64,000 bases of DNA from Desulfomonile sp963700305. Its GTDB lineage: Bacteria > Desulfobacterota > Desulfomonilia > Desulfomonilales > Desulfomonilaceae. Shown piece by piece: positions 1 through 8,187 of the stretch. The stretch lies in the NCBI GenBank assembly GCA_963700305.1, contig CAVOXB010000019.1:124001-188000 (forward strand), read 5' to 3'. Positions within the stretch are counted from its first letter, which is position 1. The number at the start of each line of letters is the position of its first letter. The notes under the pieces were generated by a model. The model was not told where the DNA came from. It searched no databases and saw nothing but the letters and a program-made list of their open reading frames with translations. The translations under genes were made by a program, and so were the position numbers.

Positions 1-828
1 GAGGGAGTCAAGTTCCTGGGTGACCGCAATCCCATCAACTATTGCCAATCTTTGACCGCATTGAGTCTGGCCCGAACTCTCGGAGTGCGGGATTCAAACG
101 GAAACAGGCTCCTCGTAGTCGCGGACCCAGTGTTCCAGTTGAATGATGAAAGGGCGCAAAAGAGGGGGCAAACAAAGCGAGCACCCGACGGTGTCAATTA
201 TTTTACGGAATTGATGGGTGCCCTGCAGACCGCTGCCAATCAAGATCACGGATTTGATAGGCTGCCGGAAACGGCTCACCTTGCTCAGTCTCTTAGCACG
301 ATGTTCCCAGGGAGATCGGATGTGCTTTCAGGCCTGGAGGCAACCAAGCGCAATCTTCTCGAAAAATTGGGATCAGAAAAAAGTAACTACGAAACTGTCG
401 TGATTGCCACTCATGGCTGTTTTGGACACGCGACTCCTGGTGCAACGGAGCCGGTGCTCGTACTGACAACCGTCCCGCCGGGAGTTGATGGGCTGCTGCG
501 CATGAGTGAAGTGACCGGCTTGAAGATCAACGCGGATGTTGTTGCCTTGACCGGTTGTCAAACCGGTTTGGGCAGGTTGATTACCGGTGAGGGTGTCATG
601 GGAATGGGGCGGGCCTTCCAATATGCCGGGGCAAGAAGTGTGCTCATGAGCTTGTGGTCAGTGGAAGAGCATGCATCCGTCAAACTGGTGGAGCAATTCC
701 TTCAATTTCGCAAGGCAGGAAAAAGCAAACTGGAGGCTCTCGCTATGGCCCGAAATAGCATACGGCAGGAAGGATATGATCATCCGTTCTTTTGGGCAGC
801 GTTTGTACTGGCGGGGGATGCAGATTGA
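1..828 (+). CDS. CHAT-domain protease, C-terminal part (cut by window edge)
   Basis: The reading frame is open from base 1, so the true start lies upstream; a TTG at 52 is only an internal codon. CHAT domains are caspase-like cysteine peptidases, usually fused behind TPR repeats. The two expected catalytic regions are visible: a His in VVIATHGCFG (about residue 138 of the visible part) and a Cys in ALTGCQTGLG (about residue 186). The usual tail follows, with GEGVMGMGRAF, AGARSVLMSLW and a C-terminal helix. The N-terminal sensor or TPR part is not in view, so substrate and role cannot be judged. It might belong to a caspase-like defence or signalling module, but nothing next to it supports that directly. 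Confidence 0.85.
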   Translation, partial: EGVKFLGDRNPINYCQSLTALSLARTLGVRDSNGNRLLVVADPVFQLNDERAQKRGQTKRAPDGVNYFTELMGALQTAANQDHGFDRLPETAHLAQSLSTMFPGRSDVLSGLEATKRNLLEKLGSEKSNYETVVIATHGCFGHATPGATEPVLVLTTVPPGVDGLLRMSEVTGLKINADVVALTGCQTGLGRLITGEGVMGMGRAFQYAGARSVLMSLWSVEEHASVKLVEQFLQFRKAGKSKLEALAMARNSIRQEGYDHPFFWAAFVLAGDAD

Positions 829-874
829 AAGTAGTCTTCTCTTGCTGAACTATTTGCACCTTGCAGTAGACCTG

Positions 875-1108
875 TCAATGAATCATTCCGTCTTGTGTTG
901 CTTTAACCAGCTCGCGCAGGTCACGCATTGGGATGGAAGTCGGAGATTCTCCTTCAAAACCAAGTACTAGCTCACCTTCGGAAGTAATAGTCAAAGCGAA
1001 ATAACCATAGGGATATTGCGCTATCAAGGTAGCACTTGAGCAAGGCTCGTCGGCGACTAGCGTGCGTGTGTCCAGAATGATGGTAGTAAGCATTTGTTCG
1101 TCAGCCAT
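875..1108 (-). CDS. Small hypothetical protein, 77 aa
   Basis: I do not recognise a family. The ATG at 1108 is preceded on the minus strand by AGGAAAGG at good spacing; a GTG nine bases upstream is less likely because it overlaps that ribosome site. The protein is acidic and compact, with a central stretch (YGYFALTITSEGELVLGFEG) that looks like paired beta strands, then a short helix. No signal peptide or membrane segment is visible. It is convergent with the CHAT gene and stands alone. Confidence 0.5.
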   Translation of the reverse strand: MADEQMLTTIILDTRTLVADEPCSSATLIAQYPYGYFALTITSEGELVLGFEGESPTSIPMRDLRELVKATQDGMIH

Positions 1109-1498
1109 TTTTGTCACCTTTCCTGCCAGCGCTTGGGTGCTGCCACACCGAGGATCATTAAGAATCTGTCTTTTTCTTCGCCCTATTGGTTCCTGGAATC
1201 AAGCTGAAGTGATACACTTTTCTTGGCAATTCGGCAGCGAAGCCGAACTGTTTCTCTTCTCTGCTTTTCTGATGATTGTGCAAAATGTCCGATTTCCCGG
1301 CTCTCTTTTTAGGTGAACGCAAAAACACGCCCTTGACAGCTTCATCCCATTAACTAAACTGTAGCGCCGAGCATGGGTCGTCCAACAATCATAAGTATGT
1401 AAATACTGTGGCCGGTCCCGCGAGTTTTCGCATACCGGTTGTTCGCAGTGCGGATTATTTCACTATTCCGACCGTAAATGTACACTACAGGAGAGCGA
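1109..1498. other. Intergenic stretch with a possible promoter
   Basis: About 390 bases without a convincing gene lie between two divergent genes. Apart from the promoter-like pair listed at 1333-1360 I see no repeat, hairpin or conserved small ORF. Confidence 0.4.
1333..1360 (+). promoter_or_regulatory. Possible sigma-70 promoter
   Basis: A perfect TTGACA at 1333-1338 and TAAACT at 1355-1360 are separated by 16 bases. The pair points toward the regulator gene that starts at 1499, leaving a leader of about 130 bases. It was found by eye only. Confidence 0.4.
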
Positions 1499-2046
1499 AT
1501 GCGCAAAAGAATGATCAGTCTGGAAGAGGAAAGTAGGGACGTTCGATTCAAGATACATAGATTGATTAATCAAGGTTTTACAGAACTTCATGCCCTCGCA
1601 CGCGTATTTCCGGGCGATCCCAACCGCCGCCGCCGTTTGAAGATGTGGCAACAGCAAGGGCTCTGGCCGATTCCGGTCGGTGAGCTGGAACTATGGCATT
1701 CAGACAACGGTTCCTCCGGTGAGGCGGAACTGAAGACCCCCTCGCAGAATGCAGCTCCTTTGGCAATCAACCGAATGCACATCAATGAATACAAGAATTC
1801 GTTACGGAAGTTGTTCGGCAGGAAATATCACGTTTGTTCAACAACGTAGCAATCTGTCCCATACCTAAAACCGGAAAAAAAGGTCGCCGCGCCATCAAGA
1901 AGGCGTTTACCGTGCCCTCGGATCTATGGACTGAGATCGAAGCACTGTTTCCAGGCGAGGTCATGAGCAACGTGATTTCCGCTGCCCTGCGGCTGTACGT
2001 GAACAGCAAGAAAGAGGTGGACCAGCAAAACGCATTGAAAAACTAA
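1499..2046 (+). CDS. Ribbon-helix-helix-like regulator, frame broken at about 1792
   Basis: The start ATG at 1499 follows AGGAG at good spacing. The first frame gives a basic helical N-terminal region (GFTELHALARVFPGDPNRRR) that looks like a short DNA-binding helix pair. It then loses frame near 1792 and would stop at 1849. Adding one base at 1792 joins it to a second frame that reads through a long helix (FVTEVVRQEISRLF) into a C-terminal segment. In that segment a short beta strand (KKAFTVPSDLWTEIE) precedes two helices (VMSNVISAALRLYV), the layout of ribbon-helix-helix regulators. The restored product is about 182 aa. Its target is unknown. The break is probably a sequencing indel, because the joined protein is continuous and both halves look conserved. 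Confidence 0.55.
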
Positions 2047-2204
2047 CTTCACGCAAGACTTAGATACGGTTTGCCCCTATTAGATCTTAAACTGGAGCGC
2101 AGCGGAAAAAAAAAACACAGGATGTCCCACAAGTGTGTTATTCCCACTATCCCACTTGACCACGTTCATTACTTGATTTATGGTGGTTTATGGGAGGATG
2201 CATC

Positions 2205-2483
2205 ATGCCAGCTACTATAACCAAGACAGTAGATTCAAAGGGTCGTATCACCTTGGGAAAAGATTTCGCCAATCAAACAGTGATTGTCACAAAAGAATCC
2301 GACAAGATCACTATAGAACTTGCGCAAGTAATCCCGGCGCGAGAGGTGTGGTTATACAAGAACCCAAAAGCAAAGGCATCTTTGGAACGCGGCTTGCAAC
2401 AAGCCAGAGCAAGGAAGTTCAGCCAATCGCCTCCGGATCTTGTTGCGGATGCAGCACTAGTAAGTGGACTTGATGAGGACTAA
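2205..2483 (+). CDS. AbrB/SpoVT-type antitoxin
   Basis: A protein of 92 aa, started at ATG 2205 after GGGAGG. The N-terminal half has the swapped-hairpin AbrB signature (VDSKGRITLGKDFANQTVIV). The C-terminal half is helical and probably wraps and neutralises the partner toxin. The toxin gene starts three bases after this stop, the normal tight spacing of a type II toxin-antitoxin pair. Such antitoxins usually repress their own promoter. The family call is good; that it neutralises this particular partner is inferred from position. Confidence 0.75.
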   Translation: MPATITKTVDSKGRITLGKDFANQTVIVTKESDKITIELAQVIPAREVWLYKNPKAKASLERGLQQARARKFSQSPPDLVADAALVSGLDED

Positions 2484-2485
2484 GA

Positions 2486-2835
2486 ATGGTCTTCCAGCCT
2501 ATCTGGACAGAGGAAGCCGAGGAGATTTACAATCGCTTAAGGGCCCAAGCGGCTGCGGCTAAAGAGTCTCGAAAAAGAGCGGAAAGAAAAAAGCTACGCG
2601 TGCAGAAGCTCTTTTCAACCAAGTAATTAAATGTATTGATTTTCTACTGGAAAATCCGAGACACCCCGGTTTGAACACGCATGAATTCAGAACTCGATCC
2701 AACCCATATGACGAGGATGCAAAGGTATTTGAGGCTTACGCGCAGCAAAACACGCCTGCAGCATATAGGGTATTTTGGTGCTACGGACCCGAGAAAGGAC
2801 AGATCAACATTCTAACCATAACGTCTCATCCGTGA
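2486..2835 (+). CDS. RelE/ParE-like toxin, frame broken in an A run
   Basis: The ATG at 2486 opens a helical N-terminal region that stops after 46 codons. Adding one A to the six-A run at 2587-2592 restores a protein of about 116 aa. Its C-terminal half carries the RelE-superfamily core: a helix (LFNQVIKCIDFLLENPRHPG), then strands around AAYRVFWCYGPEKG and INILTITSHP. RelE/ParE proteins cleave ribosome-bound mRNA or poison gyrase; which applies here cannot be told. The gene directly follows the AbrB antitoxin. The break could be real inactivation, but its place in a homopolymer matches the many other indels in this window. Confidence 0.6.
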
Positions 2836-3163
2836 CAGGAAGAGTCGCCCCATTCTAGACACAGTCCACGGAGGAGTCCTGTGGACCATTCCTGTTCAGG
2901 ATTACCCTGGGAACGAGAAAAAGACTGACTTAAGGAAGTCTTGAAGGGCAGCAAAAGACTTTGTGGACACTCTTCAAACAGAAAAAAATAGCGGGACTCC
3001 TAATGAATGCAACCATGTCTTGACTCCGGTTCCGCGGGGGTATTATTGTTCCCGATCCCATCGCATAAAAATTCAAGTCAAAATTCGTCGAAGTTCCATG
3101 TAAAACCTGAGCGTTTTCAGGAACTGCCGCATTCGGCTGAGAGCGACGGAGCAAATATACGCC
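2836..3163 (+). other. Intergenic stretch, no gene seen
   Basis: About 330 bases lie between the toxin gene and the NHL gene. I see no supported ORF, repeat family member or clear promoter; the leader of the redox cluster presumably lies here. Confidence 0.4.
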
Positions 3164-4075
3164 ATGGAAAGGCGTGAATTTATCAAATCTGTCGGCATAG
3201 CCGGGGTGTTCTCCCTGCTTGCCACAATCCCAGTGAATGCTTCCCACGGAGAACTGCGGCCTAGTTCCGGTCAAACCGGTTTAACAGGGCCGTTTGACCT
3301 CGCGCTGGAACCTTCGGGAAACCTCCTTGTAAGCGACTCTTCCGGTTACCGCATAGTCAGACTGGACGCCTCTCTTAAAGCTATAGGTTCATTCGGGGAG
3401 CCCGGCTCACAAGTCGGCCGGCTGAATTTCCCCAAGGGGCTGGCTGTGGACGGCTCCGGCCTTGCGTACGTGGTAGATTCCAACAACTGCCGTGTGCAGG
3501 TCTTTGACAGCTCTGGAAGTGTCAAGCAGGTGATCGGTTCCATCGGTTCCATCGGCGGCTCATTCGCGACTCCTCAAGGAACTTCTCTGGACCAAGCGGG
3601 TAGGCTGTTCGTCGCAGATACGAGAAACCACAGGATTCAAGTGTTCGAGAACGGCTCTGTTGTCGCCGTTGTCGGTGAAATGGGCGATGGAAAAGACCAG
3701 TTTCGCCTGCCCACATCATGCGCTGTGAACAAAAACGGTGAGTTGCTCGTGCTGGACAGCAAGCATGGCATGGTGAAGATCTTCGATAAGGACCTAAAAT
3801 TCTTAGACTCATTCGGTGGAGAGGGAGTTGCTCCAGGCAACTTGAGAATGCCCCAGGGGATGAAACTCGACTCTGCGGGCGACATTTGGATCGCTGACAC
3901 AGGAAATCATCGGATTCAAAAATTCAGTCGAGACGGCAAGATGCTGGCCGTATTCGGGAAACAGGGCTCAGACCCTGAAGAGTTCAGAAGTCCCACCGGC
4001 ATCGTTGTAAGCGGTGACGCTGTTTATGTAGCAGATAACGGCAACGGAAGGATCCAGGTACTAAGAAAGGGCTGA
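3164..4075 (+). CDS. Tat-exported NHL-repeat beta-propeller protein
   Basis: A protein of 303 aa. The N-terminus carries a twin-arginine motif (MERREFIKS) followed by a hydrophobic stretch and an Ala cleavage region near residue 27, so it is probably folded in the cytoplasm and exported by Tat. The rest is a chain of about five to six NHL repeats, each with a core such as LFVADTRNHRIQVF or IWIADTGNHRIQKF, which would form a six-bladed propeller. NHL propellers are binding platforms. As the first gene of the large redox cluster it may be a periplasmic scaffold for the complex; this is inference. No catalytic residues are evident. Confidence 0.8.
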   Translation: MERREFIKSVGIAGVFSLLATIPVNASHGELRPSSGQTGLTGPFDLALEPSGNLLVSDSSGYRIVRLDASLKAIGSFGEPGSQVGRLNFPKGLAVDGSGLAYVVDSNNCRVQVFDSSGSVKQVIGSIGSIGGSFATPQGTSLDQAGRLFVADTRNHRIQVFENGSVVAVVGEMGDGKDQFRLPTSCAVNKNGELLVLDSKHGMVKIFDKDLKFLDSFGGEGVAPGNLRMPQGMKLDSAGDIWIADTGNHRIQKFSRDGKMLAVFGKQGSDPEEFRSPTGIVVSGDAVYVADNGNGRIQVLRKG

Positions 4076-4147
4076 AATTGGCGGCCCGTCAGGGAAAATG
4101 ACCGAATTTGGCCCTGAAAACCTCGGATTCGGCGGTTTTGTATTTTC

Positions 4148-4492
4148 ATGAACATTGAACAACTCACAATAATCTTCCTGATCGCGGTGTTCGTAACAGC
4201 GGAAATCTACCGAGCGGCACGTGGAATAAGAGGGACCATTGTTGAGGTGAATGATTCCGGTTACGGAGCATGGCTCCCCGTGATGTCAGTGAAGATTAGG
4301 CTGGATCGAGGCGACCTCGTAGATGCGAGCCTCAATTGCTGCACCGCATGTCTCGGCAAGCTGAGAATCGGTGATGAAGTTCGGGTCTGCTTGTCAAGAG
4401 ACGGATATGTGATTGATTTGCCATGGTTCAGGCGGGGTAATTGCCTAACCCGACAGGCCCAAGCGAATCCGTCCTGCAAAGTCCAGTTATGA
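4148..4492 (+). CDS. Small membrane-anchored hypothetical protein, 114 aa
   Basis: I do not recognise the family. One N-terminal membrane helix (LTIIFLIAVFVTAEIY) precedes a soluble domain of about 85 residues that reads like a small beta barrel (IRGTIVEVNDSGYG, VKIRLDRGDLVDASL, RIGDEVRVCLSRDGY), with a Cys pair in LNCCTACLG. The barrel layout resembles the NfeD/OB type of membrane-adjacent domain, but that is only an impression. It sits between the NHL gene and the duplicated membrane protein, within the redox cluster. Confidence 0.55.
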   Translation: MNIEQLTIIFLIAVFVTAEIYRAARGIRGTIVEVNDSGYGAWLPVMSVKIRLDRGDLVDASLNCCTACLGKLRIGDEVRVCLSRDGYVIDLPWFRRGNCLTRQAQANPSCKVQL

Positions 4493-4522
4493 AATGAACA
4501 GGTTCCGATTGGGAGAAACCCT

Positions 4523-6230
4523 TTGGAGATTCTCGGATATATTACATTAGCAATTTTTCTGGGACTTATGCTCGCTACCCTGTTCGGGTATATAAGGACA
4601 CCGGTTCAGACTGTGCTTGTCTTGTCCACGGTGCTGTGTCTCTTTGTGGGCGGGGCTTTTCGTTTTGCCTACTGGGGCTGGGATTCCGTGATGTTGCTTC
4701 CTAACGAGTTTCTCGGAGGGATAATACTTCATCCTATAACAGCGCTTCTTACGGGATTGTTTCTAGCTGGAGGCTTGAAGGCATCGGGCGGATTCGAAGC
4801 ATTGAAAGTGCTTTTGCGCTACCTGCGTAAAAGCCCCATAGGTCTGATCGGTACTCTCGTAATTTTGATAAACCTCCCTGTCATTTCGTCTTTGCCGTGC
4901 GGACGAATCCTGGCTGCCGCTCTGTTGCCTCTGCTCTTCACTTTCGGTTTTGAAGGCGGATTGGGGATACTCACGAAATCCCAGTTGATAGTGCTGATTG
5001 GAGCATTTACCAGGAATTCTATGGGATCTTGTGGGCCGTCACCCATCGGCGGAGTGGGCCAGATCGGCGAAGGTTTTCTTGGCAGCTTTTTCCCCACTGC
5101 ATCAGAAGGGATTCTGAGGGCGCCCCAGGCATTCTCGCTCATTTTGGGCACAGCAATAGTGGCCCTGTTCCTGAAGTTCGTCAGCCAAAGACTCTATCCT
5201 GAGGACGTTTCCCTCAGAGAAGCGCCGGCATCGGCCATCGGTGTTGAGGAGCCAGAAATACACGCACCTCTGCAGGGTTATCTTTCTCTGGTCATTTTCG
5301 TCTTGTCCTTGCTGACAGCTATTTTTCAGCCCTTCGGGAAGATGCCAGTGCAGACGGTCCTGGTTGCAGGCGCATTGTTGATGATAATTGTGTGCAGGAT
5401 AAGGCTCAACGACCTTATGGAAGGGATAATACTTCTTCCTGTGACCGCAATGGCGGCGGGATTTCTTGCAGCCGGGGCCTTGGCGGCGACAGGAGGATTC
5501 GATGCCCTTGGGGTGATCCTCAACAGCCTGGTGAAGGTGCCGTTCCTGGGTGTTGCGGGGATGCTGGCCATTTTTGTACAATTCCAGACCATTCTGCCGC
5601 TTTCCTGCGCCAGGATTTTGCAGCAGCTCTTGTGCCAGTGCTTTACCTTTTCGGGCCGGCTAAGTTCGGTTTTCTTGATTGGTCTCAGTTCGCCATTGTG
5701 ATGGCTGCTTTATAATCAACGCGACTACTTCCTGCGGACCGTCGCCTTTGGGCGGAGGCGGAATGATGGGCGAAGGGACCATGCGGGCGGAAACCGGATT
5801 TATCAAAGGGGCTTACACGTTTGCTTCAATGGCGATTATGGCTCCTTTGGCGGCTATATATATGAAATTTATGAATCTGTCGGTATTTCAGCCGTCAGAT
5901 CCGAATTTCACGCAAGACATCCTGGTCATTGGCGAGTTTACATTGGTCATAGCCGCAGTAAACATACTGTTCGTCTATGTGGGCGGTCGAGTGTTCACAC
6001 AGGATACGTCCAGAAATTTCTTTCTGCAGTTAGTGGGATTCTTGCTGAGCGGGGCATTGGCTGGCGGAGTGCTGGCTTTCGCTCTGTTCGAGGCGAACTT
6101 TACCGCGATACTGCAAGGCATTACCGGAGGAGTGGTAGCTGCGGCATTGATCGGGCTCATGGTTCCCGCGAGACTGTCCAGTCGTATGACAGCGACTTTG
6201 ACGGGTGAAGCAATCGAGGGAGTCCGTTAG
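4523..6230 (+). CDS. Internally duplicated polytopic membrane protein, two frame breaks
   Basis: Starts at TTG 4523 after GGGAG. The raw frame stops at 5701; adding one T at 5616-5619 and one at 5709-5711 yields a continuous protein of about 570 aa. The two halves are repeats of each other: each has PVQTVLV, then GIIL.P.TA, then ASGGF or ATGGF, then a SSLPCGRILAAAL/LPLSCARI..AAL helix, then SCGPSPIGGVGQIGEG or SCGPSPLGGGGMMGEG. That alternation suggests an inverted or tandem-repeat transporter fold with the two CGPSP loops meeting in the membrane, as in ion or organic-anion permeases. I cannot name the family. Its place at the head of a redox cluster allows either substrate uptake or an ion-translocating role; neither is shown by sequence. 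Confidence 0.65.
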
Positions 6231-6271
6231 AGTGGATCACCTCTGTACCTAGGGATTTGGTTATTCGACGG

Positions 6272-6381
6272 AAAATCCCCCCTTGCCCCCTTTTAGCAAA
6301 GGGGGGTAAAGGCGGCTCTTAATAAACGCTTAATGAACCCCATTCTTTCCCCCCTTTTGTAAAGGGGGTTGGGGGGATTTT
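6272..6381. repeat. Palindromic C/G-rich intergenic repeat
   Basis: The element begins with AAAATCCCCCC and ends with its complement GGGGGGATTTT; inside are two smaller hairpins of the CCCCCTTTT/AAAGGGGG type. It lies between two genes of the same cluster and could act as an RNA stem or an attenuator. Similar elements are widespread dispersed repeats in bacterial genomes. Only one copy is seen in this window. Confidence 0.75.
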
Positions 6382-6478
6382 GGCGAAAGAAATAATGTGG
6401 TGTGTGAAAAGAGATTTTCTCTATCACTTACCAAAAGCTTGCGACCCAGATCAGTAGTTGATCAATAGAGGTTCGATT

Positions 6479-6631
6479 TTGTTTACATGGATCTTGTTTC
6501 TTTTTGTGGGAGCTATTTCCGGCGTGATAATCGCATGGGCTCTCGATATGAGTTCGCCCAAGGAACTGCTGCAGGCCGCTGCCGGGGGAATAATCGCCGG
6601 GCTGTTGATGTCTGCAATGCTGCCACATTGA
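6479..6631 (+). CDS. 50-aa small membrane protein
   Basis: A short ORF opening with TTG at 6479 after AGAGG. It encodes two hydrophobic stretches (FTWILFLFVGAISGVIIAWAL and AAAGGIIAGLLMSAM) joined by a short polar loop, so it is a small two-helix membrane protein. It is flanked on both sides by cluster genes on the same strand and may be an accessory subunit of the redox complex. No family was recognised. Confidence 0.6.
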   Translation: MFTWILFLFVGAISGVIIAWALDMSSPKELLQAAAGGIIAGLLMSAMLPH

Positions 6632-6649
6632 CCCTGGAAACTGAACCAA

Positions 6650-7189
6650 ATGGCTGAAGAACAAAAAAAGGAAATACAGCGCAAACGTCAGGATCTCGAT
6701 CAGCCGATGGTGCTCCCGGGCATTCATCGTTATCAGTTCTTCACGAATTTGAAGGACCGTGGATGGACCAGGAATCTGGATCGCGTTTCGCTCTTCGGAA
6801 TTGTCGCCGCATTGTTAGCCGTGGTGATAAAACCGATTCTGCGAGGGAATCCCGCAACCATATACTGTTATGAATGCCGTGCATGCTATGCCACCCAGGA
6901 CCGTTGCCCTGTGGGAATAATGTTCCAGGCAGAGCTTGCTGTGGCCGCCAGGGTCGGAGATTACGACAGATTCATCAGAAACGGCGGTCTTAAATGTATA
7001 CGCTGCGGCAACTGCCAGAGCTATTGCGTGCAGTATCTGCCGCTACCCCAGATGTTCGCCACCATGCAAGAAGACACGCGTGCGGCCATGTCCAAAGGGA
7101 TTGTGCCCAGTCATTCGTTAAAAAAAGCCTTGGCGCAAGGATTGGTAGGAAAGGAATTCATAGATGACGTTGTCAAAGCTATGGTCTGA
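6650..7189 (+). CDS. Membrane-associated 4Fe-4S protein
   Basis: A protein of 179 aa. An N-terminal polar region of about 50 residues leads to one membrane segment (SLFGIVAALLAVVIKPIL). Two iron-sulfur motifs follow: CYECRACYATQDRCP (Cys spacing 2-2-6, then Pro) at about residues 73-87, and CIRCGNCQSYC at about 115-125. The fold resembles the ferredoxin halves of HdrC- or NosR-like electron carriers. It overlaps the next gene by 26 bases, which suggests translational coupling. It probably passes electrons between the FMN-domain protein and the SdhB-like subunit, but that order is inferred. Confidence 0.75.
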   Translation: MAEEQKKEIQRKRQDLDQPMVLPGIHRYQFFTNLKDRGWTRNLDRVSLFGIVAALLAVVIKPILRGNPATIYCYECRACYATQDRCPVGIMFQAELAVAARVGDYDRFIRNGGLKCIRCGNCQSYCVQYLPLPQMFATMQEDTRAAMSKGIVPSHSLKKALAQGLVGKEFIDDVVKAMV

Positions 7190-8187
7190 TCCTCTTGGAT
7201 TCCTTTGGGAATTAGTGCGCACCAGGCAAGTGCGGCTGGTGTTCTATTTGATGGTAACAGCAGCTCTGTTTCCTTCGGCCAGGTTTGTTTTGGTCTGCGT
7301 GTTGCTGTTGTGCTTGGCGGTTCTCTGGATTAGAGACTATCGCCGAACCCGCAGCCCGAAAATTTTCTATCTTGCTGGAGCCTTCCTGTTGATCCTGATC
7401 GGCTACGGCATCACACGAATGGATGTTCAACGTGTGGATGAGATGCGGCTCGCGAGCATCCTGGGGAGTTGGTATCAAGCTGGTGTCCGATGGGAGCTAC
7501 AAAGGCAGCGCAGATGGATTCAGAGGGCCGATATCTGTAAGCGTGGACGTGAAGGACCACAGGATCACGAGCGTGCAGACCCTTGAATATTCGGATCTGA
7601 TTTCCGTAGAAGACAACGAGATAGCTGCGTTTCGGAAGGAACTCCTCGACAAAGGGCGACTGGAACCTCCCGCCATGCCTGAGCTGTATCGTGGAGCCAC
7701 GATAACACTCACCGGTTATGCAAATGCCGTGGAGTCCGCTCTGTCAAAAGGAATTCCAGGCTATCCGCATAATTTTTCTTTTTCGCAGCTTTTCCTCAAT
7801 ACGTTTATTGGAAGTGCTCCGAGCAGAGTGACTTTGAATGCACTTGCAATACTATTCGCTGGTTTCATTGTGTTCGAGTATGCGCTTCAGTCCATGCTTA
7901 CGCCCGGAATGGGTCGCTGCATCAACTGCTATAACTGCGCTACTTGCGTGGGTGCCTGCCCCGTGAAGGAAGCCGAGGGCGTTCAGATGCCCATGGGCCT
8001 CGTGCTCCTCGCGCGGCTTGGAGATTACGATAGAGTCTTGGAACTGTCCAAGTATTGCGTCGGTTGCGGTAGATGCGCAGCCAAGTGTCCCATCGGAAAT
8101 TCCGGACCCCTGGTGATTTCCGCCGCGTTCATGGCATCCCGTGAGCAGAAGAAGGAGCGCATGAGACAACAAGAGGAGTCCGCCTGA
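7164..8187 (+). CDS. FMN-binding-domain / 4Fe-4S membrane protein, NosR-like, one frame break
   Basis: Removing one G from the run at 7463-7466 joins two frames into a protein of about 340 aa. It begins with two to three membrane helices (residues 20-85). An FMN-binding domain follows (DGSYKGSADGFRGPISVSVDV, about residues 110-200), then a further helix, then two ferredoxin motifs (CINCYNCATCVGACP and CVGCGRCAAKCP). This is the NosR/RnfG-type arrangement that moves electrons across or along the membrane. The place where covalent flavin is attached in this family (consensus S/T-G-A-S/T-x-S/T) reads TLTGYANAV, so the usual acceptor residue appears absent. The stop overlaps the next start (TGATG). 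Confidence 0.75.

Noticed and set aside
1..2835. Left end as a complete caspase-type defence island
   Set aside because: Only the CHAT part is visible, and the neighbours are common toxin-antitoxin genes; no sensor or effector partner can be shown in this window.
5102..5581. Minus-strand open frame over the duplicated membrane protein
   Set aside because: Composition is rich in His, Gln and Arg with no domain, as expected from the reverse of a membrane protein gene.
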